From: Halichondria panicea
Taxonomy: Eukaryota; Porifera; Demospongiae; Suberitida; Halichondriidae
Direction: 5' to 3'
Length of the DNA stretch: 64,000 nucleotides
Assembly: GCF_963675165.1 (NCBI RefSeq)
Contig: NC_087383.1
Location: 2,634,979 to 2,698,978, forward strand
Below are positions 35,948 to 49,904 of the stretch, piece after piece. A model generated the notes under the pieces. It was not told where the DNA came from. It ran no database searches and saw only the letters and a program-made list of their open reading frames with translations. Each line of letters starts with the position of its first letter. Position 1 is the stretch's first letter. The position numbers were made by a program, and so were the translations under genes.

Positions 35948-36117
35948 CAGGGTTTCATCTAGGATAACAAGTTGGGGGGGGGATTTGGGAGTGCGTAAGC
36001 GCAAGTGTTTGGCTATGCCCACTTAAAAAAAGTTGATTTAATACTAATGTGATGATGTCATTATTCTACAAGATTTGGGGGGGGGAAGAACCACCCCCCC
36101 TACTAGATGAAACCCTG
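35948..36117. mobile_element. MITE with CAGGG termini, copy 2
   Basis: Counterpart of 3148-3319 with the same termini and ACTAA flanks; differs in homopolymer length. Confidence 0.6.
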
Positions 36118-36299
36118 ACTAACTGATACAGTACCAAAGATGCAACCTTTTACATGGCAAAATTAAAAACGGCCATTGTCAAAGTAATGTAGACGCAATC
36201 GGCATCATGTATAAATTGTGTATTTGGCCTGGCCTAAGCCATATTCAGTACATACTATATAGCAGGTCATTTTCGTAGGTTATAACATTCGAAACAAAC

Positions 36300-36655
36300 A
36301 ACGTCTACACACAGTAAGTGCAGTAGTAGTAGATCTAAGAGGTAGTCTAATGCTCAAGAATGATGGAACATCTTATATACATATAGTAGTCATCTGCAGA
36401 ATTGTGTAGAGGAGATGTTTCACCATCTTTGAGCATTAGTTTACCTCTTAGATCTACTACTACTGCACTGCACTATACTGCACTTACTGTGTATATAGCT
36501 AGTAGGTATCTTCAAGACCAGCTAGCTCACTGACAGTTGACAAACTAATGCTCAAAGATGGTGGAACATCTCTACACAATTCTACTACTACTGCATGCAC
36601 TTACTGTGTATATAGTAGGTATCTTCAAGACCAGCTAGCTCACTGATAGTTGACA
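36300..36655. repeat. clustered inverted repeats, copy 2
   Basis: Counterpart of 3495-3860, the AGATCTACTACTAC hairpin cluster, nearly unchanged. Confidence 0.5.
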
Positions 36656-36763
36656 AACACTCTCTGGGACAAAAACCATTGTGTAGCTTTTACTTCAATA
36701 TTTTACAAACTTCCTTTATTTAGAATAATAGCGCATGCATTGCAGAATGCAGAGGCTGCAAAA

Positions 36764-38243
36764 TATGGTGGGCCGTTTGTTTCAAAATTCAAATGTTACA
36801 TTTTCATTCAAATCACAATACATTCATTCAAGATGTGCAATTTTCATTCAAGAGCATTCAAGATTATTCATTCAAGATTCAAGATTTTGATGGATGCATA
36901 AACATGCATAATTTCAGATGACTTTAGCCACACTTTGTGGTTTTATTGCATGGTGTAGTTGTTTTAATTAACAGGAAATGGGGTTCACAATAATCAACTC
37001 CCTCCCTCAGTAGTGGTAAGGTGATTCCCAAACCAGAAACATGACATTGATTGACGAAAATTAACAAGAGGTCAGGGGTTCGTTGCCGACCTTCGAGTTT
37101 TGAGCATTAAGCAAAGGACATCTTATAAATGTTGTGTTTTAATGACTGTATATGCATGCATGGCATGCATATCTTGAATAATTATTGTCGACTTGAATGC
37201 ATTAAAATCTTGAATGACAATTGCATGGTCTTGAATGGTCAGTGGATCTTTGGATCAATTTAAATTTATTTTGGGCAGAATTTCAAATCGATAGAAATTT
37301 ATGTATTTTTTGATTTTGAATATTTTGAAACTGCAAGAGTACATGCAAATGAGTGCATTCTATTTTCAATTCTTGAGGAAGAACTGGTCCTGAGTTTCGT
37401 GCAGAAAAAAGCAGTTTCATATTTTGCACCCACAGGGGTTAGCTTATAATGACCTTTGTACTCTAAGAAGCTGTGCACTTTATAGTCTGTTATAAAATCA
37501 GTATTATGTGCACCTAGCTTGTATGCGTACAGGTTATGTTAACAGTTGTATCCCACCCTGATTGACAATGACAATTACACCCCCTGTCTGTATAGGTGTT
37601 CCAAGTACCATGGCCAATAGATGAGTGTTCCCAGCATACAGACGGTACTATACATATAATCATACAGTTGTTCGATTGCACACACACACACACAATAATA
37701 TCATAATTTAATTGATCCTTCAACATTGAAATGTTTAATAATATTAATTATGTACAGTTAAGGAAGTACATTATTATATTATACATAGCAGAGTCGTGCA
37801 GTTGGCTAGCCTCGAGGAAGTGATTGGGATATCAAGGCTAGCAGTTGGCAAGGTTATATTCTGGCTATATTTAGCATTGCATTGGAGCATGGCTTCTCAA
37901 GAGTACAAATGTCATTTTAAGCAAACCCTGTGGATGCTATAAGCGCTAGTGATGGTCAAAAATTGAAAATGCTTTTTCTGTACGAAACTCAGGACCAATT
38001 CTTCCTCAAGAAATTAAAAGTAGAATGCACTCATTTGCATGTACTCTTGCAGTTTCAAAATATTCAAAATCAAAAAATATATAAATTTCTATCGATTTGA
38101 AATTCTGCCCAAAACAAATTTAAATTGATCCAAAGATCCACTGACCTTGAATGAATACTGTATATGCATCTTGAATGAATGTATTGTAATCTGAATGAAA
38201 ATATAACATTAATTTTGAATTTTGAAACAAACTGCCCACCATA
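36764..38243. mobile_element. fold-back element, copy 2
   Basis: Counterpart of 3966-5436 with the same long inverted arms. It keeps GAAGAACTGGTCC near 37378, missing at ~4587, so the arm here matches its partner better; copy 1 has lost that segment. Confidence 0.65.
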
Positions 38244-39663
38244 CACCATAGCAAAAACACATTGATTTTACAATGTAAAAGGGTGGGCCAGCTCAGCACA
38301 ATTCAAATAGCAATCAAATTCCAGGCTCTTATATCATTCAATGACAATTTAGATGAAAAGTAGCGAAGTACATAGTATGTTAGAACATTAGGTCGTTAAT
38401 TAATCAATTGCAACGTGTCAATAGTACCATAGAGATAGTAAAGGGAAGGGATTGGAAACACAGGGATTTCACGTGGCCCATGCGTGTCGCACCGGAAATT
38501 GACAGGAAGTTAATTTAATGGGAGGAGATTGGGGGAAAAGCTGCTTATTATAGATGCTGATCAACTACTTAGCTACTGTACATGTAGTTGCTCTGGTTGC
38601 TGCTGTACATCTGAATGACTGACATTTTTCTCTTTGCAAATACTTGAGTAGAGATTACACATTCTCAACAAACCTTGAAAATAACAAGGCATGCATTTAC
38701 AAAGAAATTAAATCTAGGAACTCGATAATTATTTATACTTTATGGTACTAGTACTAGGCACTGTTCATTATAATAGACTGCCTCATAACATTATGACTTT
38801 CACACAATCACACAATTTTGATGTTTACATAAAAATGTTTACAAACACAAAACATAATTTTTATGAGCCTGACGCCCTTTTAGGCAATGGTGTATTCTCG
38901 TCATCGGTCACTGTTTAGCTCTTGCAAAAGAATTTACTAATCATAATACATAACAGTGGGGTTATCATGTGTCCCTCCCCTCTGCCGTTGGCATAAAAGG
39001 GTCTTGGCAGATTTTCTGATTTTCTGAGTACCCCTGGGAAAAAATGTATGGGTAAGTTTGAATTAGTATATTTCCAAAACGATAAACGTTAGCAAGGAAA
39101 ATCTTTTCTTACTGCACATCGGGATCATTAAGCAACATGTAGAACTAAACAATAGTGATGTACAATTTATTGTTAACCAGTAGCTCCCCCGCAAAACAAG
39201 TTACTTTTGAATCCTTGTTTTCACACTTAAAAGTAAATATTCAACATTAAACAGCATAATGCTCAACTTGGCTATGCCTACTGCATATTTCAATGCTCCC
39301 TCTACACTCTGATCACTCTCAAGCAACCATGACTACTTCCTAGCTCAAGATATCCCCCCACAAAGTTTCTTACTTACCAATCTTAGCTAAATACATGTAA
39401 AACAGTGTAACATGGAGCTCTGATGATCAAATAAATGAGGTAAATGATGTAAACCATACATTTACTATGGATAATGTACATACAGGATAGCTCTGCCAGT
39501 GCTTACTGCAGTTTTCTTCACTTTCTTCTCTTTTGTCTTTGCATCTGGCTCGCAATCAATCGCAATCAATACTTGCGGAATGCAACACGCATGGTGTCAG
39601 AATTCTCTAGGGCAATACATTGGTCACCTGAGATGTTTCCAATCCCTCCCCTCTACCATAGAT

Positions 39664-40665
39664 CAGAGATACAAAAGAAAGGGGATTGGAAACGAAATTT
39701 TTACGAAATTTTTGCGTGAAGCATTCCGCGTTATAGGGCGTGGCTAAAACTACAAAGGATTATATTTATAGTCAGCATGCTCATTACCAGTCTTGACTGC
39801 TCTACAATGTGCTGTACATAGAAACAGTGAAATTGATCATTTTTAATGTTGATTTTTCTAAAAAGTAAAGAGAATTTAGCTCTAAAAAGTCGACTAAGCC
39901 ATGCAGCCACTATTACTAGACAAATAAATGCTATGCAAGAAGAAATAGCCTTTACTATGAAGTCGTAGGAGGGACAGGCCCGTGGTGTGTCTAAAAGTAC
40001 CGTATAGCGCGAAATTTTCGAGGCACTTATATTTCGTGGATTGGCCTCTAAAAGCCATTTCTTTGCACAATGTTCGCGGAATGACTGCTTACCGGAAGCC
40101 ACGCCTTTAAATATTTGCATGATAGCAGGTAATTCTTATTAACAAACACTTTTCGTGGACTTAATTTTCGTGTAGAATTCCAACCCACGAAATCCGCGAA
40201 AATTAAGCCCCTCGAAAATTTCGCGCTATACGGTATACTAAAGCAGTTTGAAGGACTATACTGCAAACGTTTATGAACAGTACAGCTTATTTATAGCATG
40301 AAGCCATTCTATGTAGCACTTAGATACATAATAACCAAGTCAAGCAATGTCCTTTGCTGTTTTGACTTCACAGGAGGGATAGAGAAAAGTTGACATAGAG
40401 TAATTCAAGCTAAACTCAAAAAAATTGGAAACAGAGTAAAGACAACGGACTTAGAGCTTGTCAGTGGTATAAGCTTACTTCTCTCAAGTATCTCCCAGGC
40501 CCTGAGTGATCTCTAGTGGATAGGAGAGCTAGAAACCAGGGATACAAAACTTTTCCATGTAATTATTTGCGAGCGCAATAATTACACGGAGTGCTTCACC
40601 GGATGTCAGTCCTTTTACATAGGGCGTGGGCGGTCGTTTCCAATCCCCTTTCTTTTGTATCTCTG
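39664..40665. mobile_element. E2: transposon inserted in the left TIR of E3
   Basis: A perfect 31-bp terminal inverted repeat starts CAGAGATACAAAAGAAAGGG and contains GGGATTGGAAAC. CATAGAT is duplicated at 39657-39663 and 40666-40672 (7 bp). 1002 bp, non-autonomous as far as seen. Confidence 0.9.
40000..40233. mobile_element. 234-bp TA-flanked MITE inside E2
   Basis: Ends are inverted copies of CCGTATAGCGCGAAATTTTC, flanked by TA on both sides (39998-39999, 40234-40235). TA flanks are typical of Tc1/mariner-type MITEs. This is the fourth nesting level. Confidence 0.8.
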
Positions 40666-42322
40666 CATAGATGTAGGAGAGAGGGATTGGAAACGGAAGT
40701 AGATTTCAATGTACTTCACATATGACCTCGATAAACATCCGCGCCTCGCTGAGGGCTAATCTATTCCCCAGGAACTTCGCGGGTAACTGAGATTATTGCA
40801 AATCTAGGATTTTATGAGTTGTCACTAGTATTCTGTCAAGTTTTCCAGTATCCAATGCAACTGTGCTTTATATAGATAGTGAATAACCATTATTCAAGCT
40901 CTATTTACCGTTGCAACTATCTTCTTCATTGAATTTAGGTAAGTTTAATCTTGTATTGTACACATTTATCCCTTTTTCTCTGAAATGATTAATGTTTAGG
41001 TCATAATTATACTTCAATATGCTTGTTGGTACATCATGTGGTATCACCCCAAGCCAAAGAAAATTAGTCATACATCAGCTGGTAAAATTTAGTGCTAGAA
41101 AAAAGTTGAATTAAAGAGCACCACTAAAGATCCCTTTTTTGGGAATACGCTAAGTTTTACAGAAATTTTAATTTTAGGCATACATTCCCTTATGATTGGT
41201 GATCACCCCAAAAGCATTAGTTTTGGATCAGGTGGATGTATAGCTTTTGTGTGCATGAATGTGTAGTCACCTATTTTTACCTCATAATTGTTATTGGCCC
41301 GGTAGTTAGATTGTGGTGAAGGGCCTGTAGGCCCGAGATATTTAACTACTACAAATGCTGTTTCATCTATATTTTATATAGCAATACCTCGCAAGCCAAA
41401 ACTTACTGAGTACGCTGAAGAAAAGAAGACAGAAGAATACCCCTCCTCTCTACACCCTACACGTCACCGCCCTCGTAAATGTTATCGGCTGTTCCGGCTA
41501 TATATACACCCTTGTATACCTCACCAGCTTCTCTCCATCTAAGACTGTCTGATTAGAGTGCTAAACTAATCATAATTATAGCTGTAATAATCATTTTTAT
41601 CGTGTAAGTTTTTGTTAATGTTGTTCGGTTTGATCCCACTCGTTTTACACTTAGAAAGCAACTGGCAGTGCTGTGGAGTGTTTTGCTGTCTCCAAGTGTA
41701 TGTAATTATACTTAATGAATTGGAAATTGAAATGTACGCTCACCAGCCTAGTATATATAGAAACTTCGTACAATTGATTCATCACAATTATTAAGAAAGT
41801 TACATGGTGTATTATGTATCTTGTCGTATGAATGATCATGGTTATTGCCTCAAACTAGTGGATCGACTTCTTGATGGTTTTTTTTTTCATTTAATTAAGT
41901 TGGCAGCAAAAGAGAAGCCTCTGACAGTCACAAATACATTCACAATTTCAGGGAACTAAGCATCCTCTGATGATTTTATATCTACTGTGAAACAAGTATC
42001 CAATACCACTAGCTCTGCACATTCTCCTTACTATTACCATGTACCAATGCACTGTTGATTGTACATGTGTCTCTTTCCCTATTCTTTCACCGCTTATGCA
42101 ATGAGTTTTCCTCATTTGAGGCAAGAAAAGAAGACAAGAAAGCGAGGCGCGGATGTTTTCCGAGGCCCTCTTCCGTTTCCAATCCCTCTCTCCTACATCT
42201 ATGCCTCTACTATCTATGATAGTACATGCAGATGATGTAAATAATTGAAGAATGCTCACACGCAATTGTCAATGAATACATGCAATTTGTTAATGGCAAT
42301 CCAATTTAACACTCTGAGGATT

Positions 42323-43470
42323 TTAAAAGTTCATGAGGAAGATGAGCAGATTAACATTCACTTTGGCCCTTCCAAACATCTTCATGATTGCCAGGCCCTC
42401 GTATTGCAGCTGAAGGAGGTCCTGTGTGGGGAGAAGAGAGGGCAGTGAAACACTTCAACGGGTGTATAAGACAAAGAATGCATGTATTTGCAAGACAAAT
42501 GAATACATGTACTTACATACACCGTACAAGCATACCAACACTATACCTGACACAAGGCAGTAAACTTCTTGAACACTTTACGTACCTACCAAATTAATTC
42601 TACCTGTACACACACCCTCACCTGGAGGACCAGCTCCACCTTCTCCATCTGCCTGACGTGATCTCAAACACAACATTTCTGAACCTGAACCTGGACGAGT
42701 AAGAAATAATGTTCACATAATTATAGCATAACGTTGCACATAAGATCAAAGCCGTAGCAAGCGGTCAGGCTGGTCAGGTTTTGGTCTAACCACTTTTTGC
42801 AGCTGGGTAGGTAATGGTCGTAAATATTGTAAGTGATAATGCGCATGCTATTTTGGTGAGGAAAAGGGATGACCTTTTTCTTAGGTAAAAAATTCACCAC
42901 TGTATAAAAGTTCCAATAGTAGAAAAGCAGCTGACCTTTAATTGCAAGTTGGCCTGACCACTTTAAAGTTGCTTGCTACGCCCCTGCATGAAGATTGGGG
43001 CATAAAAATAAGTCAATAGCCTCACACTGGAGGAATTGTTAAGTCTAGATTAGTAGTAGAGTCTGAGCTTCAGTCAAACAGTGGACAAAGTACGTACCAG
43101 AGCAATTAATGGCACATGTGATGATTATCATGTTGTTTAATAGAAGTATGCTAGTATAACGGCTACTCTCACTCAAGTATACGGAGACTTACAGAGTGGG
43201 TGGGGCATATCTCCATGGACGCTGATGTATGGATGATTGGTTTGGTTACGTCAGAGTACGCATCGATACCCAGCTATCTGTCCGGGGGGTCCACAGTCGA
43301 TGCTTGCAGGAAGAACCCTCTGTGGGGGGTACAATGAGAGTCATAATTATTATTATGATTCAGTTCCGGGAATAAATGTCATAGAAAGTCACTAATTGAC
43401 TCACCTTTTTTCCAGCCGAGGTAAATGGAACACAGCTATAGGTTACGTCTCTGTGGGGCATGTAAAAATT
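42323..43470 (-). pseudogene. IQGAP: IQGAP-like 3' end, copy 6
   Basis: Last exon 42323-42421 is open (DLLQLQYEGLAIMKMFGRAK, ending FLMNF stop). The penultimate exon (about 42619-42690) has the same internal deletion as copy 2. The GAP exon 43193-43319 has the TAG stop. A degenerate GSIAK exon is near 43400-43460. The left part follows copy 2; the GAP exon is the stop-bearing kind, so this copy is a recombinant. Confidence 0.62.
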
Positions 43471-45239
43471 GATTGACTGAAATTGTGTATCAGGTTTTAA
43501 GCAACTAATAAGGATTATCACTTATTGAGCGCACAATTCCCCGCCCACACACACCTGGTCAGTAGACAGCTGATTGCCTATCCACAACATCGAAGGATTT
43601 TATCGCAGCCATGTACTTCATTGTATAGCTGCAAGGGGAGTGACGTGTGATACAGTGTGATTCAATGAAAGTCAGTACAACACAGTTAGTGCATGTTTAC
43701 CAAAGAGGTACATGAGATTGTTCTGACAAATCATTCTTGTACTCTCTAATACACTAACAGGGTTTCATCTAGGATAACAAGTTGGGGGGGGGGGGGGAGA
43801 TTTGGGAGTGCGTAAGCACGTCACAAAATGTTTGGCTATATGCCCACTTTTGTTTAAATGATTACATCATGCTTAACTTAATGCTAATGTGATGACATGT
43901 AGTACTAATGTGATGATGTCATTAGTTATTAGATTCGCTAAATAATAACTTAGGTACTTTACTGGATACCCAATTGAAACAAAATTAAAATTCCTCACAA
44001 TTCACCACAACCACAGACAAGTACTATCTATGAATTAGATTATTTTTACACCACAACTGTCAAAGATAAAAATCACAAATGTACATGTACCTAAGTCATT
44101 TTGAAACATACCTTGTAACTCCCCCCCCCCCCCCCTGTACGAGTTATATGTTTGTGTTAAGCACACTTAACAGTGTACTCTAAAAGCTACATTTTGATAG
44201 TAAAAACTTGGGTATGATGTAAACACTACTGACGTTTTGGCAGGATTAGTGGAACATATATTTATGGTCCATTCCCCCCTTAAGCCGTGGCTATTTTAAA
44301 CCACCTCGCTATTCTGGCCAAGCTTCACTGTGCCGGATTAACAAGAGTCTACTGTACGTGTATTAACGAGTGCTGCAAGCTGCGCTGTGCTAATGCCTCT
44401 CGTCATGTTTCGCTTTCTCTCAAACTATGAGAGTGTTAGAGAGGTGAAGAGGTAATTACATAATGTATTACTGTTGACAGAATTGAATTACAAATAGAAT
44501 AGGAGAGGAGCTGAATGTAAACAGAAGCCTATCTGATGGCTTGATGAATAATCAATCTTCAAAGATAGAGCATGTTATTTATATAACCTGTAGCCAAACA
44601 GCGGGAGCAAACCTTTGTCAAAGGCACAATCTGTACAGAATAGTAATAGAGAATTTGGATCATGAGGCTTATATTTAAATACAATTACCGTAGTATTTGC
44701 AAAAAGTAGAAAAGACTGGTGTTACATGCATCTATTGTTACCAGACTTGTGTACTCTATTGTTATCTATTCTATAATCATTGTTGTGCTTGTGGCTTCTT
44801 ACCAGAATCCCAAGAAAAAGTAGATCAGGATCTGGATTATCTCACATGTGGGGATGAGCACGCATGCGCATTAAATCTACATGTACAAGAATAATGGGTG
44901 TCTGCAAAGAAAACAAATGGCTACTATAGTCTATATAGCTAATAAAACCTCTTTTCTGGCTCTTAGCTAACAAAAAGCTCGCGCTTTAGTGCAAGGCTAA
45001 CTTATAAGTTGAATAGAAATTTTGTACGAACAGATGATTCTACGAAAGATTCTGAAGAGACTGCAACAGCCTTCAATGTGGGTCAAACTAGTCATAACTC
45101 AAGAAAGAAGCCTTAGTTTGCTAATCCACGAAACAAAGTCCAAGAAAACGTGGCTAGAAGCCTATAGAAGCTGTTAGTTTTTGTCGCATTGCAACCGTTG
45201 AGCAGTTACAGCTGGAATACACACACACACACACACACA
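43471..45239. repeat. second copy of the 21353-23219 block
   Basis: Non-coding flank nearly identical to 21.4-23.2 kb, with the same C-run, ATGAGAGTGTTAGAGAGG and CA tract. No gene. Confidence 0.55.
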
Positions 45240-46470
45240 GTCTGTTTGAGCCCTTTCTCGGTATAGACAAATAGTTAGCTAAGTGATACTAGACAGGCTA
45301 GAAACAGGTTCTATTCCGCTATATGCAATTGAAATACTGTAGCTAAACTATAGCAAGCATTCATGCACATTGACTTCACTATTGCTGTGCCAACAATTCT
45401 TAGATAGAGAGCAAAGTGAGTACAAAATGGCTGTAGGAGCACAACATACAGTGATGGAGGCCCTGGGTGGGGCTCACATGAACAAAGAGAGGAAATGTTA
45501 ACAATAGTGAGGCTAAATGCTAGAGTCCAAAAGTACAACTTGACAGCAGCAAATTATGGTTTAAATTGTAGTAAATATTACGTAAGTTATAGTTATAACA
45601 CGGGCACGAGGGATGTATGGAATATATTGCACTGAAGCACGAGGGCGCCAGCCCCGAGGGCTGAGTGCAATATATGCCATGCAGCCCGAGTTCACGCGTT
45701 ATAACTAGTTTATATCCCGAGGGCATAGCAACATAACACTGTCCTAGTAACACAATATAAACAGCACAAAAAAAGACAGAGACAACTCTAGACACAGCTC
45801 CATCTCTTCTCTCTTCTAGACGCCAGTATCTGCAGCGTATAAGATTGGCATGACCGACGAATGGCTTGACACAAAATTGTTGGAGTTTCAACTGAAATCT
45901 GCAAAACAGCCCCACCCCACTTCTGGTGCTGCAAAACAGCCCCGCCCCACTTACTGCTGCAAAGAAACAGCCCCACCCCACTACTCAGTGAATACATGGT
46001 ATTAGCTGCTGGTCTACGCTCGGCCTCATAACCAAGCCAAGAAAGCTCGCTTCTACACTGCTGCAAAACAGCTCATGCCCCCAGCAAAAAGAGCCACTTC
46101 TAGTGCTACGGTGAAGCAGAATTGACATGCATCACGATGTCGAGGACTAGGTCGATCTAGGAACACAGAATCTTCAACAAAATGAATCTTGGACAACTTT
46201 AAAACCTGCATGGTTGCAAGAAGAAACTCCAGCAGTGCTGAACATTCATTCCTGCATGGCTGGACATACTTTAAAACTTGTTATTTCTCATGCGTATTAA
46301 TTTAATTTTAATTTAATTGTCTGTCTAATTGCCAGAGGGGCGTTTTGCGGTCAGTGCAATATGACTTTGCGGTCAGTGCAATATGACTTTCAGCAGTGCA
46401 ATATGCTTCATATTGCACTTGGCAACAACGTAGCAACGGGATATAATAAGGTATAACATGTATGCACCAA
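45240..46470. mobile_element. insertion absent from the sister block
   Basis: In the sister block at 23128 the CA tract runs straight into the CCCTCGTGCGGCT motif; here ~1.2 kb intervenes. Its core ~45580-46455 is bounded by inverted-looking TTATATCCCG and CGGGATATAA sequences and rich in AGTGCAATATG repeats near 46355-46410 and CAGCCCCACCCCACT repeats near 45905-45980. No transposase was recognised. Confidence 0.45.
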
Positions 46471-46566
46471 CACAGTCAGCTTTAGCGTATCCCTCGTGCG
46501 GCTACGCCTCAAGGCATAATTATACAGTATTCACCGAGTGCATACATGTACATGCAAAAAACTCAC

Positions 46567-46697
46567 ATCTGAGTTGCTGTCCAATTCTCAGCCATGACAC
46601 CCGGGTCCATGATTTGAGACCTCTCGAGCAGCTTCTCCTCCAGCTCCCTCAGCAGGTCATCCTCTAGACATTGAATGGTCTCACTCTTCTCCTCAAC
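46567..46697 (-). pseudogene. coiled-coil exon remnant
   Basis: A copy of the VEEKSETIQCLEDDLL exon with a 19-nt deletion that destroys the frame after GVMAE. A more decayed remnant lies near 47405-47495 (RSQIMDPGVMAE-like on the minus strand). Around 46985 a scrap of the FEAES exon acceptor is also visible. Confidence 0.5.
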
Positions 46698-48372
46698 CTG
46701 ACAAGGGAACATCAATAAGTTGCTGCCAGGTGGAGAATACTCGACATACAATAGTGACGTGCATGTACAGTCAACTACTGAAAATCTGGCAATGAAATTT
46801 AACGGTATTCTCCCACTTTGAGATAAAGGTCAGCTTAAAGTTGGACTGTAGGTTAGGTATTAAATAGGCATCTGCTATCAGGGTTGTTGCAATAACTATT
46901 ATAAAGAGATAGTACGTACGTGTAATCACACAGTACACCATCAGATCGGCTATTCAGAGCATAGATCATACAGTATATACTGTACAAACTGTGCAAAGGA
47001 ACAGGAAAACATGATAAACCGGCATTACGGTAACTTAAACCAACAGATGATAAATGGACTAAAATCATGAAAACTCACTAATAATAACGAGTGTTGCAAA
47101 CTGCGATGTGCTAATGCATGCCTCTCACTTATAGTTTCGATTAGGGGGGGAGGGGCTAAATGAGGCTCTTTATACTGCTAATCACAGGGGCCCCTCTTTC
47201 CGTATTCCCCCAAAACCTAATCGCAGTCTCGTGACCCCTAACCTCTAGCGTGAGAGATATGAATGGGCACGTACATTTAACATCTGCTTAACCGGTACCT
47301 CGCGGATATGACACAACAAATCTACTGCAACCTGTAAGATTAGTCTGATATACATGTACCACAGAAACAGTGTGCTTGCTTGCATACATGCTAATTTAAA
47401 ACTACTCACATCTGCATAGTTCCAATTTTCACTCCAGCTCAGCCATGACACCCGGGTCCATGATTTGATATCTCTTGAGCAGCTTCTCCTCCATGTCTAG
47501 ATGACTGCACTTCTAGAAGGTAAAAGGAAAACAAAATAATGCATTTGGTAAAGATCTACTCTCATGCAAACAACATTGTAATTAGTATTGAGAGCAAATA
47601 CATGTGATGATCATTACCAAATTTACTGGTAAAGGGTCAAACTGTTAGCAAGAGAGTTCATAATAGACGAACTCTTGCTGTTAGTATGTAAAATTGCCAG
47701 CTATGGACCCCAACTAGTACCTACATGCAAATTTTAGGGGGGGGGGAATTGGAGCTAGGGGGGGATATCCCCCTTCCCCCCCATACACACACACTCACCC
47801 CTCTAGAAAAATGTCCCACCATAGCCTTCGGAGCTGTCTCCCTCCTCTTAGCAATCACTCCATCAATGTGCGTCGTCTTGAGTACCTCATTTCGACTGAT
47901 CTTGGACGCTAGATGCAGCACACCCGCCACTGTAGCACCACTCTGTGATGTGCCTTAAGGCCTTTCTCCTTCACAGCAAGCTCTTGCAGCTGGTGTAGGA
48001 AGACCAGTATATCCGAGAGCCCTTGATAAGAGAATTCCAGTGTCAGGAGAAATACGAGTTGGTAGAAAGCGAGTGTGTTAGCAGGGCTAGTGCAGATAGC
48101 TTTGGCCAGTTCCAGGAGATTGGTGAAGAGAGAGTTGACTGTTTTAGAGAGGAACCTTTTCAAAACCACACCCAGTGAGAGCCCTACAGCCTCCAGACTC
48201 ACCCAATCACTGCACAAGGGGAGGGTATAAATACACGTACATGTAGCTGTAAGCACTGCACATGATTGTATACTGCACATGATTGTATACATACATGTAG
48301 TGAAAGCTAAGACAAAATGGACCTGTATAACTGACAAATAAAATCTAGTACGCCCACTGAACATAGCATGTG

Positions 48373-48761
<389 letters not shown>

Positions 48762-49308
48762 TTGAGAGGAATCTTGTCCTTGTTGGCATGGTGATCTACG
48801 AGTTGGCATGGTGATCTACGAGACGATGCCAGAGTAGGGCCACATCCAGCTGTGTGCTGGGCTCTCGAATGAGGAGCAATTGGACGAGGGAGGCAAACAG
48901 TTGCCCTGGGAACGCCGTCTCCAGCACTAATGAGTGACAAGTGTCAGCCACCGCCCTCAAACACTTGACCAGGGAGGTAGTCAACATGGGGCTGGAATAC
49001 AATTATGGAAGCTTAAACACTTAGTAATGCACGCAGTCTATTGTGCATGGTCACATAATTACAAGCAGGTCATCCTCTATAATATATTCCCCACTTGGGG
49101 TCTGTATCATAGCAACTGGCTGGGGTTTAACTACCATAAACCCCAGCCCTAGCCTGGAGCACATTCCTCATAAACTCCCTTGCCTTGAGGGCGCACTGAT
49201 TTTATACTAGATCTACACAGCCAAAAAGAAGCTAGACACTTGTTGACAAAGGCAGGACAGATGGGTGGGGCTCACTAAACACCAGGAAGGCTGGAGGTAG
49301 CCTCTACA

Positions 49309-49421
49309 CAGGCTCTCCTTTTTCTGTTCTTTATCACAATCGTTCAATAAGATAAAATACGGTATTAATTGGAGGAATAAAGAAAGAAATAGACGTAGAG
49401 TTAGGAAAAAGGAGAGCCTGT
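49309..49421. mobile_element. 113-bp MITE in an EFR3-like intron
   Basis: Ends are inverted copies of ACAGGCTCTCCTTTTT; no coding capacity. No clear target duplication. Confidence 0.55.
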
Positions 49422-49904
49422 ATCGGGAAGTCGTGTGAGGGTAGAAGGGTGAAAATGAGCGTGGGCATGCTGAGCTAGAGATGTTGGACTGCCCACGTAG
49501 AGATCTATGACTAATAAAACTTTGCCTGCAGCAAGCTGGACATGGACTTGGAACTGGAAGTTTGCAAGCACTATAGCTAGCTAAACCTTAGGCTTAGCTA
49601 GATGATCTACTAGTTATATGTTCAGATTCTATCAGACTATCCACCTTTTCTTGTGTCTTTCTATAGTCTACTGATAGTATAGATCAAGAATAGCTTAGTC
49701 ATCATTATCATATAGCAGGTAGCTACTGCCACCAGAGCTGGCCACGCTGGTTCTCTGATCTGACTTGCAGCACAGCTTGGTGGTTGTCTCAGTTCTTATT
49801 AATTAATTAACTCTGAATGCGTGGGAGAATATCTTACGTCACGATTGTGGGCTACATATCGCCCACGTTCATAAAAATCCTTGTGGATCACGCGATTTCC
49901 CGAA

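Larger units (their letters stand above)
39657..42203. mobile_element. E3: transposon inserted in the right TIR of E1
   Basis: Ends are inverted copies of CATAGATGTAGGAGAGAGGG followed by ATTGGAAACGGAAG; the left end is split after CATAGAT by E2. CCTCTAC is duplicated at 39650-39656 and 42204-42210 (7 bp). The interior also has an inverted pair, CCGCGCCTCGCT near 40740 and AGCGAGGCGCGG near 42144. Native length ~1.54 kb; small open frames show no transposase motif. Confidence 0.88.
38428..42218. mobile_element. E1: outer transposon of a nested set
   Basis: Left end 38428 (CATAGAGATAGTAAAGGGAA, running to GGGATTGGAAAC) and right end formed by ~39631-39656 plus 42211-42218 are inverted copies. 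ATAGTAC is duplicated at 38421-38427 and 42219-42225 (7 bp). The sister flank has the single, empty ATAGTAC at 5634-5640. Without inner insertions the element is ~1.24 kb and lacks a recognisable transposase. Confidence 0.9.

Noticed and set aside
39731-40120. 129-residue minus-strand frame inside E2
   Set aside because: It crosses the border of the nested TA-flanked MITE and has no transposase motif.
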